45,788 nucleotides of DNA, taken from contig JACPVC010000087.1 of assembly GCA_016191955.1 (NCBI GenBank), positions 1 through 45,788 on the forward strand. The letters are read 5' to 3'. Origin of the DNA: Chloroflexota bacterium. Lineage in GTDB: Bacteria; Chloroflexota; Anaerolineae; Anaerolineales; Villigracilaceae. The notes beneath the pieces are model-generated. The model had not been told where the DNA came from and did no database searches. It worked only from the letters and a program-made list of their open reading frames with translations. A program made the position numbers and the translations under genes. Shown in pieces: positions 27,237-37,431 of this stretch (the first letter of the stretch is position 1; the number at the start of each line of letters is the position of its first letter).

Positions 27237-27322
27237 GCAACCAAACCGCGATACGCAAAACACCAATTTTTGACTGCGTTTCGTGTCAGGTGTTTTACGT
27301 TTTACGCATCACGCATTACACT

Positions 27323-28408
27323 TCACATCCCCAACCCCTTCGCCTCATTCCAAAAGGAGTCCATTTCCTCGAGGGTCATATCCGATAAATTCCGTCCCTG
27401 CGCTTTGGCGCTTTTTTCCACATAAGCGAATCGTTTCTTGAATTTCAAATTCGCCTCCCGCAGCGCAGACTCGGCATCCACATCCCGCCAGCGGGCGAGA
27501 TTGACAAGCACGAAGAAGAGATCGCCCAACTCCCCTTTTACCTGCTCAGGATTCTCAGCCGTCTTAACTTCCTCAATCTCTTCACGGATTTTATCAAGCA
27601 CGCCCTCGATCTCGGGCCAGTCAAAACCGACTCTTGCAGCGCGGTCTTGATACTCCTGCGCCTGACTCAATGCGGGCAGCGCAGCGGGGATGCCATCTAA
27701 AATTCCCTTGTCTTCCTTCTTGCCCTTGCGTTCCTTTTCTTTCAACTTCTCCCAGTTTTGCAAAACGCCGTCCACGCCGTCTAATTTCAAGTCGCCAAAC
27801 ACATGCGGATGCCTGCGCACGATCTTGTCGTAGATATGCCTGGTCACTTCGGTCATGGTGAATTCGTTGTCTTGATAGGCGATATACGAATTCAACACAA
27901 TCTGCAAAAGTAGGTCGCCAAATTCTTCACGCATGCCGTCTATATCATCGGCATCGAGCGCGGATAAGGTCTCGTAGGATTCTTCGAGTAGATGCTTGCG
28001 TAAGGTTTGGTGAGTCTGCTCTTTATCCCACGGGCAACCATCCGGCGCGCGCAAGTGAGCAACGATTTCAGCAAAGGCTTCGAAGGACGTGCCCATGCCG
28101 AGTGATGGAATGAAGAGTGAAACGGGATAGGAAAGATCTCCGCCTCCAAACTCGCCGAGGCTTGTTTCTGTCACCCCAGCTTTTCCCACCGCTGACACTT
28201 TATGGCTACCCGGATAGACTGCCAGCAACACCGTCCGCACCTGAGCCGCCATTTCTGGCGAGTCGATGCCGAGGATCAATGTGTCCACATCCGGCGGGGT
28301 GGGAGGATAATGCCGCAGCGTAAACTCCTGCCCATTGAGCAGAGTCAGTTTCGAGGGCGGGCTGAGGCGCAGCGTCTCAAAGATGGAATTGAGGATAGAA
28401 AAGTCCAT
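27323..28408 (-). CDS. mazG: Nucleoside triphosphate pyrophosphohydrolase MazG family
   Basis: LRAPDGCPWDKEQTHQTLRKHLLEESYETLSALD; second MazG repeat RAARVGFDWPEIEGVLDKIREEIEEV. Confidence 0.92.
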   Translation of the reverse strand: MDFSILNSIFETLRLSPPSKLTLLNGQEFTLRHYPPTPPDVDTLILGIDSPEMAAQVRTVLLAVYPGSHKVSAVGKAGVTETSLGEFGGGDLSYPVSLFIPSLGMGTSFEAFAEIVAHLRAPDGCPWDKEQTHQTLRKHLLEESYETLSALDADDIDGMREEFGDLLLQIVLNSYIAYQDNEFTMTEVTRHIYDKIVRRHPHVFGDLKLDGVDGVLQNWEKLKEKERKGKKEDKGILDGIPAALPALSQAQEYQDRAARVGFDWPEIEGVLDKIREEIEEVKTAENPEQVKGELGDLFFVLVNLARWRDVDAESALREANLKFKKRFAYVEKSAKAQGRNLSDMTLEEMDSFWNEAKGLGM

Positions 28409-28431
28409 GAAATGTCCTATGGTTAAACGCG

Positions 28432-28482
28432 TAATCCGTAATGCATAACTCGTAGCTTTTACGGATTACGCATTACGGATTA
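28432..28482. repeat. 13-bp perfect inverted repeat downstream of rpsI
   Basis: TAATCCGTAATGC (28432-28444) / GCATTACGGATTA (28470-28482). Confidence 0.6.
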
Positions 28483-28507
28483 TTGTAAGGGATAAATCCC
28501 AAAAATT

Positions 28508-28900
28508 TTAACGCTTGGTGTAGGTCGGAGCCTTGCGGGCTTTCTTGAGACCGGGCTTCTTGCGTTCCTTGATGCGGGCATCGCGGGTGAGCAAACCCTT
28601 CTTGCGAAGAGCGGAAGTCCAATCCGCGTTCATGATCTGGAGGGCGCGAGCCACACCGAGGCGAACGGCGTCGGTCTGTCCAGCTACGCCGCCGCCGCTG
28701 ACCAGAACGGATACGTCATACTTGGCGGCTGCTTCCCCCACCGCGCCGAACGGGCGCAGGATGTCTTCAACGTCGCCGAAGCGGCTGAAGAAGATTGCGC
28801 CTTCTTTTTCGTTCACGGTGAACTTACCACTGCCAGCAGTCAAGCGCACACGGGCGGTGCTTTCCTTGCGGCGTCCGATACCTTCGAAATATTGAGCCAT
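28508..28900 (-). CDS. rpsI: Ribosomal protein S9
   Basis: YFEGIGRRKESTARVRL...KARKAPTYTKR. Confidence 0.97.
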   Translation of the reverse strand: MAQYFEGIGRRKESTARVRLTAGSGKFTVNEKEGAIFFSRFGDVEDILRPFGAVGEAAAKYDVSVLVSGGGVAGQTDAVRLGVARALQIMNADWTSALRKKGLLTRDARIKERKKPGLKKARKAPTYTKR

Positions 28901-28915
28901 ATTTTCTTTCCTTCT

Positions 28916-29359
28916 TTATTCCAAAGCCTTAAGTTTCTGAGCGCCATGCGGGTGTTCAGCGCCACCGTAGACCTTCAAATGCTTGAGCACGGCACGTCCC
29001 ATGCGGTTGTGCGGCAGCATGCCCCACACCGCTTCGCGCAGGGCGCGGTCGGGATAGGTAGCGAGTTGGTCGCGCAGGGAAATGCTCTTCAACCCACCGG
29101 GGTAACCGGAATGGTGTTGATAGACCTTGGAAGTGAGGCGCGACTCAGTCTTGGTACCGGTCACGGTCACTTTCTGTGCGTTGACCACCACCACAAAATC
29201 GCCCATCTCCACGCCGGGCGTGAAGGTCGGTTTGTGCTTTCCAAGCAAAAGGTGCGCAATGCGCGTGGCAAGACGCCCAAGGTTTTGACCTTCTGCGTCA
29301 ATGAGTACCCAGTCGCGCTGAATCTCAGCGGCTTTCGGATAGTACGTCTTCTGTTGCAC
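28916..29359 (-). CDS. rplM: Ribosomal protein L13
   Basis: [33 protein letters not shown]. Confidence 0.97.
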   Translation of the reverse strand: MQQKTYYPKAAEIQRDWVLIDAEGQNLGRLATRIAHLLLGKHKPTFTPGVEMGDFVVVVNAQKVTVTGTKTESRLTSKVYQHHSGYPGGLKSISLRDQLATYPDRALREAVWGMLPHNRMGRAVLKHLKVYGGAEHPHGAQKLKALE

Positions 29360-29377
29360 TTTCGTCTCTCCGTTTCT

Positions 29378-30139
29378 TTATTTTCTTTTCAATGATCCAT
29401 ACTCGACATCGATCAGGCTCAAACCATGCGCGGGAGCCAGCCCGGCGGGAAGTTGTTTCACCTCTCCTTTTTTCAAGGCAAGGCGCACATCCTCCACCGA
29501 ACAGCGCCCCTGCGCCACAGCGGCCTGAACGAACACCAGTCTGCGCACCATGCGATATAGGAACGCATCTGCCCGGACTTCGAACTGCCACTCACCATTG
29601 AGCTTTCGTCTCCACTCGGATTTTGTCACCGTGCGGGTCGTCGTCCCCTTTTCAGAGGTCGGTGAGCCGAAGGCGGCAAAATCATGTGTGCCGAGGAAGA
29701 CTTGAGCGGCTTGGTTGAGGACATCGCCATCGGGTCGGGGCCACAAGCGCCATGTAAACCTTTCACGTAATGGGTCGCGGATGGGTTCACAGAACAGCCT
29801 GTAGCGGTACAACCGCGAAAGCGCATCGAACCGCGGATGAAAGTCCGCGTGGACTGATTTTATCTTCGTCACCGCCAGGTCAGCAGGGAGTTTCGCGTTG
29901 AGCGCCTGCAACAATCTTTCTGCCGGGTGCGACCATTCGTTGAAATCGAATGCCGCCACCTGCCCTGCTGCATGAACGCCGGTATCGGTCCTGCCCGCCA
30001 TGATGACGGATGTTCCAGTCCAGCCGATCTGGTGAAGGGCATGTTCAAGCTCGCCCTGCACCGTCCGGGAGTTCGCCTGACGCTGGCTGCCGGTAAACCC
30101 GGAGCCGTCGTAGGCAAGGATCACTTGGTAACGTGCCAT
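29378..30139 (-). CDS. truA: tRNA pseudouridine synthase A
   Basis: LAYDGSGFTGSQRQ, AGRTDTGVHAAGQVA. Confidence 0.95.
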   Translation of the reverse strand: MARYQVILAYDGSGFTGSQRQANSRTVQGELEHALHQIGWTGTSVIMAGRTDTGVHAAGQVAAFDFNEWSHPAERLLQALNAKLPADLAVTKIKSVHADFHPRFDALSRLYRYRLFCEPIRDPLRERFTWRLWPRPDGDVLNQAAQVFLGTHDFAAFGSPTSEKGTTTRTVTKSEWRRKLNGEWQFEVRADAFLYRMVRRLVFVQAAVAQGRCSVEDVRLALKKGEVKQLPAGLAPAHGLSLIDVEYGSLKRK

Positions 30140-30201
30140 TACTTTTAGAGATTAGAGATTGGTTACTAGAGACTAGTCTCTACTCTCTATTTAACTAGTC
30201 T

Positions 30202-30579
30202 CTATTCCTCTACCAGTTCCAAGACCACCATCTCAGCGGCGTCGCCGAGTCGGGGTCCGAGTTTCGTCACGCGGGTGTAACCACCGTTGCGTGAAGCAAA
30301 GCGAGGAGCAATCTCGTCAAACAGGCGTTTGATGATCTGGTTGTCGCCCAGTTTGGAGATCGCAACGCGGCGAGCGTGGACCTTCTGGTCCGCGGTTGCG
30401 TCCGCGCTGTTTTTCGCGAGCGTGATGAGGCGTTCGGCGTCACCGCGAATGGCGGCAGCCTTGGCTTTAGTGGTTTGGATGCGCTCGTGTGTAAAAAATT
30501 GTTTGATCAGGTTGCGACGCAGAGCGATACGTGAGCTCTTCGTGCGTCCCAATCGGTAACCAGCTACTGAATGTCGCAT
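30202..30579 (-). CDS. rplQ: Ribosomal protein L17
   Basis: MRHSVAGYRLGRTKSSRIALRRNL. Confidence 0.96.
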   Translation of the reverse strand: MRHSVAGYRLGRTKSSRIALRRNLIKQFFTHERIQTTKAKAAAIRGDAERLITLAKNSADATADQKVHARRVAISKLGDNQIIKRLFDEIAPRFASRNGGYTRVTKLGPRLGDAAEMVVLELVEE

Positions 30580-30582
30580 TTC

Positions 30583-31551
30583 TTAGTTCTCCGAAGGTGT
30601 GTCTTTCAGGAAGCCCTTTTCGCGCATCTTGTCGCGAAGTTCATCGAGGCTCTTCTCACCGAAGTTGCGGATGGACATGACCGCGGACTCACCCTTTTCG
30701 AGGAGTTCAAGCACGTCACCCACCGTGGTAATGCCGGTACGCTTCAATGAGTTGAAGACGCGCACGGAGAGGTCGAGGGCTTCCACTGGCGTTTCTGCCA
30801 GTTCACTGCTCAGGCGGCTGCCGGATGATTCGCGCTCGATTGCCACCGTCAGCATTTCTTCGTTGACACCAGCGATGTAGCGCAAGTGGTCGATGAGAAT
30901 GCGGGCGGAGGAGCTGAGGGCGCGTTCGGGGGAAACGGTGCCGTCTGTCCAGATTTCCAAAATAAGTTTGTCGTAATTCGTGCTCTGCCCAACGCGCGCA
31001 GATGCCACTTCCCAATTGACGCGCTTGACCGGGCTGAAGATCGCATCCACCGGCAATTCGCCGATGGGCGTATGCCCGGAGCGGTCGTTGGCGGGAGAAT
31101 AGCCGCGTCCGCGTTCGACGACGAATTCAACGTCGAGTTTGGTCTTGGGGTTATCCACGGTGAAGAGATACGTGTCGGGGTTGACGATCTCGATCTCGGC
31201 GGGAGTAATAATGTCCGCCGCAGTGACCGTTCCCTCGCCGCGCACTTCGAGGTGCATACGCGCGCTGTCCACGCCATCCATTTTGATGCGGATCTGTTTG
31301 ATCTGCAACATGATCTGGATAACATCCTCACGCACGCCGGGGACGTCGCTGAATTCATGCAACACATCCGCGAAACGCACCGATGTAATCGCTGTGCCTT
31401 CCAAAGAGGAAAGCAGGACACGCCGCAGGGCGTTTCCAAGCGTAACACCGTAGCCGCCTTCCAGCGGGCTGATAACAAATTTGCCGTAGTTTCGAGCTTC
31501 TGCTTCGCGCTCGATCTTGGGCATGACCATGTTCGTAATGAGACCCGTCAC
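30583..31551 (-). CDS. rpoA: RNA polymerase alpha subunit
   Basis: PLEGGYGVTLGNALRRVLLSSLEGTAITSVR; C-terminal alpha-CTD. Confidence 0.97.
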   Translation of the reverse strand: MTGLITNMVMPKIEREAEARNYGKFVISPLEGGYGVTLGNALRRVLLSSLEGTAITSVRFADVLHEFSDVPGVREDVIQIMLQIKQIRIKMDGVDSARMHLEVRGEGTVTAADIITPAEIEIVNPDTYLFTVDNPKTKLDVEFVVERGRGYSPANDRSGHTPIGELPVDAIFSPVKRVNWEVASARVGQSTNYDKLILEIWTDGTVSPERALSSSARILIDHLRYIAGVNEEMLTVAIERESSGSRLSSELAETPVEALDLSVRVFNSLKRTGITTVGDVLELLEKGESAVMSIRNFGEKSLDELRDKMREKGFLKDTPSEN

Positions 31552-31576
31552 GGTTCACCTTTCCCTTTTGATCATG

Positions 31577-31614
31577 CTCCGGGTCGAGGACCAGTTCAAG
31601 GTCCAGACCCGAAG
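31577..31614 (-). promoter_or_regulatory. Bulged hairpin between rpsD and rpoA
   Basis: Plus strand: CGGGTC-ga-GGACC-agttcaa-GGTCC-a-GACCCG; no downstream T-run. Confidence 0.4.
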
Positions 31615-31625
31615 CGTAAGAAGGA

Positions 31626-32279
31626 TTAGCGTCGGGAGTAGTATTCGACGATCAACTGTTCGTCGAGACTTCCGTCGATTTCGGCGCGTTCCGGCATGCG
31701 AGCCACGGAACCGCTCATCGCTTTTAGATCGCGGCTGAGCCAGCTTGGAGAATTACGCTTCTCGGCATACGCGTTCAAATCCTTGAAATAGGAAAGCTTA
31801 CCTGAGCCTTCGCGCACAGCAATCACATCCCCATCGGAAAGAAGCATCGAGGGAACATCGGTACGGCGACCATTCACGGTGAAGTGTCCGTGGGTCACGA
31901 GCAGGCGAGCCTGCGCGCGGCTAGACGCAAAACCAAGGCGGAAGACCACGTTATCGAGGCGGGACTCAAGGATCTGAAGCAAGTTCAAACCGGTGAGACC
32001 GCGGCGAGTGATCGCCGTATCGTAATAGCGGCGGAACTGGCGTTCGAGCACGCCATAAATACGGCGGGCTTTCTGCTTGGCGCGCAATTGGCGGGCGAAG
32101 TCGGAGGCACGCCCGGTGGAACCGGGGTTGCCGCGACCAGCGGTTTTGCCATGCTGACCAGGCGCGAAACTGCGTCGTTCAAACGCGCATTTTGGAGTAA
32201 AACAACGCTCGCCTTTGAGGAAGAGCTTTTCGCCCTCACGGCGGCAAAGTTTACAAACCGGACTTAATGATTTAGCCAT
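31626..32279 (-). CDS. rpsD: Ribosomal protein S4
   Basis: [21 protein letters not shown]...[29 protein letters not shown]. Confidence 0.97.
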   Translation of the reverse strand: MAKSLSPVCKLCRREGEKLFLKGERCFTPKCAFERRSFAPGQHGKTAGRGNPGSTGRASDFARQLRAKQKARRIYGVLERQFRRYYDTAITRRGLTGLNLLQILESRLDNVVFRLGFASSRAQARLLVTHGHFTVNGRRTDVPSMLLSDGDVIAVREGSGKLSYFKDLNAYAEKRNSPSWLSRDLKAMSGSVARMPERAEIDGSLDEQLIVEYYSRR

Positions 32280-32295
32280 AAATTAACAACCTCAC

Positions 32296-32700
32296 TTACA
32301 CGCGTCTTCGTTTCGGCGGACGGCAGCCGTTGTGCGGCACCGGGGTAATATCCGCGATCAACAACACTTTCAAACCCATCGACTGGACGGCGCGAATTGC
32401 ATTCTCGCGTCCGGGTCCGGGACCTTTGACATATAACTCCACTTCCTGCAAACCCTGTTGCTGGGCGGTCTTGATCGCCTGTTCAGCGGCAAGGCGCGCA
32501 GCGAAGGGGGTGCTCTTGCGGGAACCCTTGAAACCGGCGGAACCAGCGGAGCCCCAGGAAATGGTATTGCCGTCGGTATCGGTGACGGTCACGATCGTAT
32601 TATTGAAGGACGCGAAGATATGAACCTGTCCGCGAGACAGGGAACGCTTTCCTTTTTTCGCACCGGCTGCGCGGCGCGTGGAACGTACACTCTGAGCCAT
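32296..32700 (-). CDS. rpsK: Ribosomal protein S11
   Basis: [18 protein letters not shown]...[13 protein letters not shown]. Confidence 0.97.
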   Translation of the reverse strand: MAQSVRSTRRAAGAKKGKRSLSRGQVHIFASFNNTIVTVTDTDGNTISWGSAGSAGFKGSRKSTPFAARLAAEQAIKTAQQQGLQEVELYVKGPGPGRENAIRAVQSMGLKVLLIADITPVPHNGCRPPKRRRV

Positions 32701-32724
32701 AATTTCTTAACCTTTCGGACAGGA

Positions 32725-33111
32725 TTACTTCTTGGCGCCACGGCGACGACCGCGACCGGCAACCGTTTTCTTGGTGCCTTTGCGGGTGCGCGAATTCGTC
32801 TTGGTGCGCTGACCACGAACGGGCAGGTTGCGGCGATGGCGTAAACCGCGATACGAGCCGATTTCGATCAGGCGCTTGATGTTCATCTGGACTTCACGGC
32901 GGAGATCACCTTCCACCTTATAGTGTTTCGAGATGTACTCGCGAATGGCGGAAACTTCGGCTTCCGTCAGGTCTTTGATGCGCGTGTCGGGATTGACTTT
33001 GGTATCTACCAAAATCTTCTTGGCGCGGGTAGGTCCAATACCAAAAAGGTAGGTTAGACCCACTTCTGTCCGCTTGTTGCGGGGAAGATCAACACCTTCA
33101 ATTCTTGCCAT
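32725..33111 (-). CDS. rpsM: Ribosomal protein S13
   Basis: [26 protein letters not shown]...[13 protein letters not shown]. Confidence 0.97.
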   Translation of the reverse strand: MARIEGVDLPRNKRTEVGLTYLFGIGPTRAKKILVDTKVNPDTRIKDLTEAEVSAIREYISKHYKVEGDLRREVQMNIKRLIEIGSYRGLRHRRNLPVRGQRTKTNSRTRKGTKKTVAGRGRRRGAKK

Positions 33112-33118
33112 GGTTCAA

Positions 33119-33232
33119 CTACCCTTGTCTCTGTTTGTGTTTAGGATTTTCGCAAATGATGAAAACTACTCCCTTGCGCCGAACGATACGGCACTTGGCA
33201 CAACGCTTGCGAATGGAGGGCGATACTTTCAT
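33119..33232 (-). CDS. rpmJ: Ribosomal protein L36 (not in supplied ORF track)
   Basis: Minus-strand translation [47 protein letters not shown] upstream. Confidence 0.97.
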   Translation of the reverse strand: MKVSPSIRKRCAKCRIVRRKGVVFIICENPKHKQRQG

Positions 33233-33279
33233 GATAATTCTCCTTGCATAATGCTGTGTTTAACACAGCCAAAGGTCTG

Positions 33280-33308
33280 ATTATACTGGTCGTTCTTGAA
33301 TTCGTCCA
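33280..33308 (-). promoter_or_regulatory. Possible internal promoter upstream of rpmJ
   Basis: Minus strand TGGACG-17 bp-TATAAT; followed by 5' hairpin GCTGTGT-taa-ACACAGC. Confidence 0.45.
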
Positions 33309-33331
33309 TATTTACACGGGTTTCCGCAGGG

Positions 33332-34102
33332 TCATAAGACAGTCAGGATTTGAGGTTCTCCTTCGGTAACGGCGACCGTGTGTTCAAAGTGCGCCGTCAA
33401 CGACCCGTCTGCAGAAACTACCGTCCATTTATCCGGCAGGACGCGTGTTTCATACGTCCCGACAAGCACCATGGGTTCGAGGGCGATGGTCATCCCCGGT
33501 CTGAGGACCAGACCGGTTCCCGCCGCGCCGTAATTTGGCACCTGCGGACCTTCGTGCATATCCTTCCCGACACCGTGTCCGGTGTATTCGCGGGTGACGT
33601 GCAGCCCATGGTTTTCTACATACTTCTGTATCGCCGCGGAGACGTCTCCCGTGCGTCTGCCCTTGCGCATCTGTGCGATGCCCGCGTGCAGAGCCGCTTC
33701 GGTGACTTCGAGCAGGGTTTGTGCCTCTTGCGAGACCTGCCCCACCCCAGCCGAAAAGGCTGAGTCTGCCACATAGCCCTGGTACACCGTGCCGCAATCG
33801 ATTGAAACGACGTCCCCTTCCTTCAGCTTGCGCCTCAAGTTGGGGATCCCATGCACCATCTCGTCGTTGATGCTGACGGTGATAGATGCCGGGAATGGCG
33901 GGTGTCCATAGCCTTTGAACGGCGATACACATCCGTGTGACTTCAGCACTTCCTCAGCAGCCGCGTTGAGGTCCGCTGTTGTCACACCTGGTTGTAAAAG
34001 TTCTTTCACTTTCGCCAGAACGCTTGCATTGATGTGCCCTGCCTCGCGCATGATCTTGATCTCGGCAGGAGTTTTGAGTTTGATCTGACGTTCATGAAAC
34101 AT
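33332..34102 (-). CDS. map: Methionine aminopeptidase, type I
   Basis: IKLKTPAEIKIMREAGHI...SINDEMVHGIP...YTGHGVGKDMHEGPQVPNYG. Confidence 0.96.
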   Translation of the reverse strand: MFHERQIKLKTPAEIKIMREAGHINASVLAKVKELLQPGVTTADLNAAAEEVLKSHGCVSPFKGYGHPPFPASITVSINDEMVHGIPNLRRKLKEGDVVSIDCGTVYQGYVADSAFSAGVGQVSQEAQTLLEVTEAALHAGIAQMRKGRRTGDVSAAIQKYVENHGLHVTREYTGHGVGKDMHEGPQVPNYGAAGTGLVLRPGMTIALEPMVLVGTYETRVLPDKWTVVSADGSLTAHFEHTVAVTEGEPQILTVL

Positions 34103-34150
34103 TTTGTAAACCTTATCTTACACAGGGCTTGTCGCCCTGACCATGCGTAC

Positions 34151-34801
34151 TTATTTATTCAAGGCACCAAGCAGAGCTTTGGTTACATCTTCCACTGCTT
34201 GAGTACCGTCTATCTCGATCAATTTTCCAGCCTTGCGGTAGTACTCCACAAGCGGCATGGTCTGTTCGATGTATACACGGATACGCTTTGTCACCGTTTC
34301 CACTTTATCGTCTTCACGCTGGTAGACCTCGGATCCGTCCACATCGCATACGCCAGTCTGTTTGGGCGGGTTGAATTTCTCGTGATAGATGTGTCCGTGC
34401 GCCCGGCAGGTCCAACGTCCGCTGGCGCGCTCCACGAGGATGTTCTCGGCGGCGGTGATATACGGGACCGCATTTACCTCGCCTTTGAATTCCTTGAGCA
34501 TGTTCTCGAGTGCATCTGCCTGAGCCGGGGTGCGGGGAAAGCCGTCGAGAATGGCACCCGCTCCACAGTCCGGACGAAAGAGGCGGTCACGGATCATTGC
34601 TATCGTCACATCATCGGGGACCAGTTCGCCCTTATCCAGGTACGATTTGACAACTTTACCTAGTTCGGTCTGGTTTTTGATATTTTCCCGAAAAAGATCG
34701 CCCGATGAAATGTGTGCGAGTTTTTTCGTTTCAGAAAGAATGCGAGCCTGCGTTCCCTTGCCAACACCGGGAGGACCGAGCAAGACAATGAAGGTTGCCA
34801 T
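34151..34801 (-). CDS. adk: Adenylate kinase
   Basis: LLGPPGVGKGTQA, DGFPRT. Confidence 0.96.
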   Translation of the reverse strand: MATFIVLLGPPGVGKGTQARILSETKKLAHISSGDLFRENIKNQTELGKVVKSYLDKGELVPDDVTIAMIRDRLFRPDCGAGAILDGFPRTPAQADALENMLKEFKGEVNAVPYITAAENILVERASGRWTCRAHGHIYHEKFNPPKQTGVCDVDGSEVYQREDDKVETVTKRIRVYIEQTMPLVEYYRKAGKLIEIDGTQAVEDVTKALLGALNK

Positions 34802-34809
34802 AAATTCCT

Positions 34810-36189
34810 TTAGCGGACGAGCAACGAATCCTGATAGCCGTGCAATTTGAGTTCCGCATCGATGTTTTGGAAGGTATCACGGACGACACCGACCACAATG
34901 AGCAGACCCGAAGATGTAATGAGGAAAATGCCGGTGTTATTGGAGGCAGAGATATTGAACGCGCTCAACAACAACCCGAGCAGGAATGGCATAATGGCGA
35001 CGAGACCCAGGAAGACCGCACCCACCAACGTGATGCGGCTCTGCACCGTGCTCAAATATTTCTGAGTCGGTGCGCCGGTCAGCACGCCAGGGACGCTGGC
35101 GCCGACCTTTTTCAGGTTCTCGCCGTAGTTTTGCTGGTCGAACAACACGGTTGTATAGAAGAACGTAAAGATCACAACCATGAGGAAGTAGATCGTCCAG
35201 TAGCCCCAATTGCTTGTTCCCGTAGCGCCAAAGAAGTTCTGCACGCCAAGGAAGAAGTTTGCCACACCCTCGTTCTCGTTCTGAGTGAAGTAACTGGCGA
35301 TAATGGCAGGGAACTGAAGGATGGCGCTGGCAAAGATCAGCGGGATCATGCCGGAGAGGTTAACCATCAAAGGCATGGTGCCCTTCACAGGCATCGACAT
35401 GCGGTTCCCCACGCGGCGACCCGGGTACATGACGGGCACATTGCGGCGTCCCTGTTGGACGTACACAATCGCAAGCACGGTAAGAACGATAATGATGATG
35501 GTCAGAATAAGCATGATCCAGCGGCTTCCTTCGTCTAACAAGAGACTATAAAAGTTCGCAGGGATACGAGCCACGATACCGGCAAAGATGACGAGGGAAA
35601 GACCCTGTCCGCGAATACCGTATTCGGAGATCAACTCACCCAACCAGATGGCAAACATGGTTCCGGCGGTCATCGCAACCAGCACAGACCAGGATGCCAA
35701 TGCAGTCTCAGGATTGAATAGACCGAACGAGAGGATGGGTTGTCCAATCGCTTGAATAGAGAGAGAATTAAAGATGTTGATCTGACCAACTGCGGAAAGC
35801 GCCGCCATCGGTACTGCAAGATAATATGTCCACTTTTCCTGCCAGCGGCGTCCTTCGCGGGGGTCGTCTTGAATTCTCTGCTGGAGGGAAGGAATGATCG
35901 GGATCAGAAGCTGAATGATGATCTGAGCGGTAATGTATGGATAAACGCCCATGGACAACAACGAGAAGTTGGAGACCGTACCGCCAGAGAGCAGGTCGAG
36001 GAAGCCAAGGAAGCCTCCCGACCCGGTCGATGAATTGCGGAATGCGGCGAGGATGTCATGATCCACACCGGGAGCCGGGATATTCGCGGCAAGGCGATAG
36101 ATCACCAAAAGCACAAAGGTGATGATCAACTTGCGGCGAATATCTTCCGATTTCCAGAGGTAGTGCCAGCCTGAAAAGGTGGTCTTCAT
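34810..36189 (-). CDS. secY: Preprotein translocase subunit SecY
   Basis: 459 aa, IPAPGVDH; SLLSMGVYPYITAQIIIQLL. Confidence 0.97.
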   Translation of the reverse strand: MKTTFSGWHYLWKSEDIRRKLIITFVLLVIYRLAANIPAPGVDHDILAAFRNSSTGSGGFLGFLDLLSGGTVSNFSLLSMGVYPYITAQIIIQLLIPIIPSLQQRIQDDPREGRRWQEKWTYYLAVPMAALSAVGQINIFNSLSIQAIGQPILSFGLFNPETALASWSVLVAMTAGTMFAIWLGELISEYGIRGQGLSLVIFAGIVARIPANFYSLLLDEGSRWIMLILTIIIIVLTVLAIVYVQQGRRNVPVMYPGRRVGNRMSMPVKGTMPLMVNLSGMIPLIFASAILQFPAIIASYFTQNENEGVANFFLGVQNFFGATGTSNWGYWTIYFLMVVIFTFFYTTVLFDQQNYGENLKKVGASVPGVLTGAPTQKYLSTVQSRITLVGAVFLGLVAIMPFLLGLLLSAFNISASNNTGIFLITSSGLLIVVGVVRDTFQNIDAELKLHGYQDSLLVR

Positions 36190-36209
36190 AAGAAGTATCC
36201 TTTGTTGTC

Positions 36210-36665
36210 CTAGGCGATCAACTCAACCGAGCCGCCAGCCTTTTCGATCTTGGCTTTGGCACCGGCGCTGACGCGATGGACGCGGACCTTGAGGGCAACG
36301 TTCATTTCACCGCGCCCAAGAATGACGATGGGATTGCGGATGTCGCGCAAAAGATGCGCTTCAGCCAGGGACTCAGGATTCACTTCAGCACTGGCTTTGA
36401 ACGCCTCAGAAAGCTGGTCCAGGTTCACTTCATTGAAGTCCACCTGATTGGGCGGGGTGAAGCCTTCACCACGGATGAACGGCAGGCGACGATAGAAAGG
36501 CAGGTTACCGCCCTGGCGGTACAAGTGACCGCCTTCGCCGGAGCGCGCACCGGCGCCCTTGGTACCGCGACCGGCAGTTTTACCCTGACCGGCAGAGATA
36601 CCGCGTCCCACGCGTTTTCGGTTCTTTTTCGACCCAGCATTGGGTACAAGATCGTGTAGTTTCAT
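36210..36665 (-). CDS. rplO: Ribosomal protein L15
   Basis: GSKKNRKRVGRGISAGQGKTAGRGTKGAGARSG. Confidence 0.97.
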   Translation of the reverse strand: MKLHDLVPNAGSKKNRKRVGRGISAGQGKTAGRGTKGAGARSGEGGHLYRQGGNLPFYRRLPFIRGEGFTPPNQVDFNEVNLDQLSEAFKASAEVNPESLAEAHLLRDIRNPIVILGRGEMNVALKVRVHRVSAGAKAKIEKAGGSVELIA

Positions 36666-36674
36666 ATCAATAAC

Positions 36675-36872
36675 CTACTCTTCAATCTTGATCAAATGAA
36701 TGATCTTGTTCAACATGCCGCGCAAAGCGGGCGTGTCTTTGTGTTCAACGGTCTGATGCATTCGGCGCAGACCAAGCGCCTTGACGGTCGCCTTCTGGTC
36801 CTTGGTGTAACCGATGGCGCTGCGCACCAGGGTCACGCGAATGTTCTTGCCGGATGTTTCTTTCTTAGGCAT
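36675..36872 (-). CDS. rpmD: Ribosomal protein L30
   Basis: Internal start [53 protein letters not shown]. Confidence 0.95.
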   Translation of the reverse strand: MPKKETSGKNIRVTLVRSAIGYTKDQKATVKALGLRRMHQTVEHKDTPALRGMLNKIIHLIKIEE

Positions 36873-37410
36873 GCTGCTTCCTCCGTTCCCAGAATGGGAG
36901 CAATTCTTCAGCGCGCTTGCCGCGGCGGGCAGCTTCGTTGGCGGGCGAACGGAGTCCGTCCAGCGCATCGAAGGTCGCCATCACCACATTGAGGACGTTC
37001 GCGCTTCCCATGGATTTGGTCAGGATGTCGCGCACGCCAGCTACTTCCAATACCGCACGCACACCGCCTGCGGCGATAACGCCCGTACCAGCGGAAGCGG
37101 GCTTGAGGAAGACTCTTGCACCAGCCACCTTGCCGAGCGACTCATGCGGGATGGTCGTTCCGGCAATGTTGACGGTGCGGATGTCTTTGCGGGCACGCTC
37201 AGATGCCTTGCGCATCGCATCGGGAACGGCGTTGGCTTTGCCGACGCCCATGCCGATATTGCCCTTCTTGTCACCAACCACAACGGTCACGCGGAAGCGG
37301 AAGCGGCGACCACCCTTCACCACTTTGGCAACGCGGGCGATTTCGATCACGCGTTCTTCGAAAGCATCCTGCGATTCGTACTGCTGTTTATCGAATTGAT
37401 TTTCTGCCAT
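36865..37410 (-). CDS. rpsE: Ribosomal protein S5
   Basis: [39 protein letters not shown]; start likely MAENQF. Confidence 0.96.
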   Translation of the reverse strand: MAENQFDKQQYESQDAFEERVIEIARVAKVVKGGRRFRFRVTVVVGDKKGNIGMGVGKANAVPDAMRKASERARKDIRTVNIAGTTIPHESLGKVAGARVFLKPASAGTGVIAAGGVRAVLEVAGVRDILTKSMGSANVLNVVMATFDALDGLRSPANEAARRGKRAEELLPFWERRKQHA

Positions 37411-37431
37411 ATCTTTCTCCAATGTTCCGCG

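Noticed and set aside
30140-30201. AGAGACTAGT repeats between rplQ and truA as a regulatory RNA
   Set aside because: Low-complexity TAGAGA-type direct repeats in a 62-bp gap; no convincing unique fold or promoter, more consistent with simple-repeat expansion.
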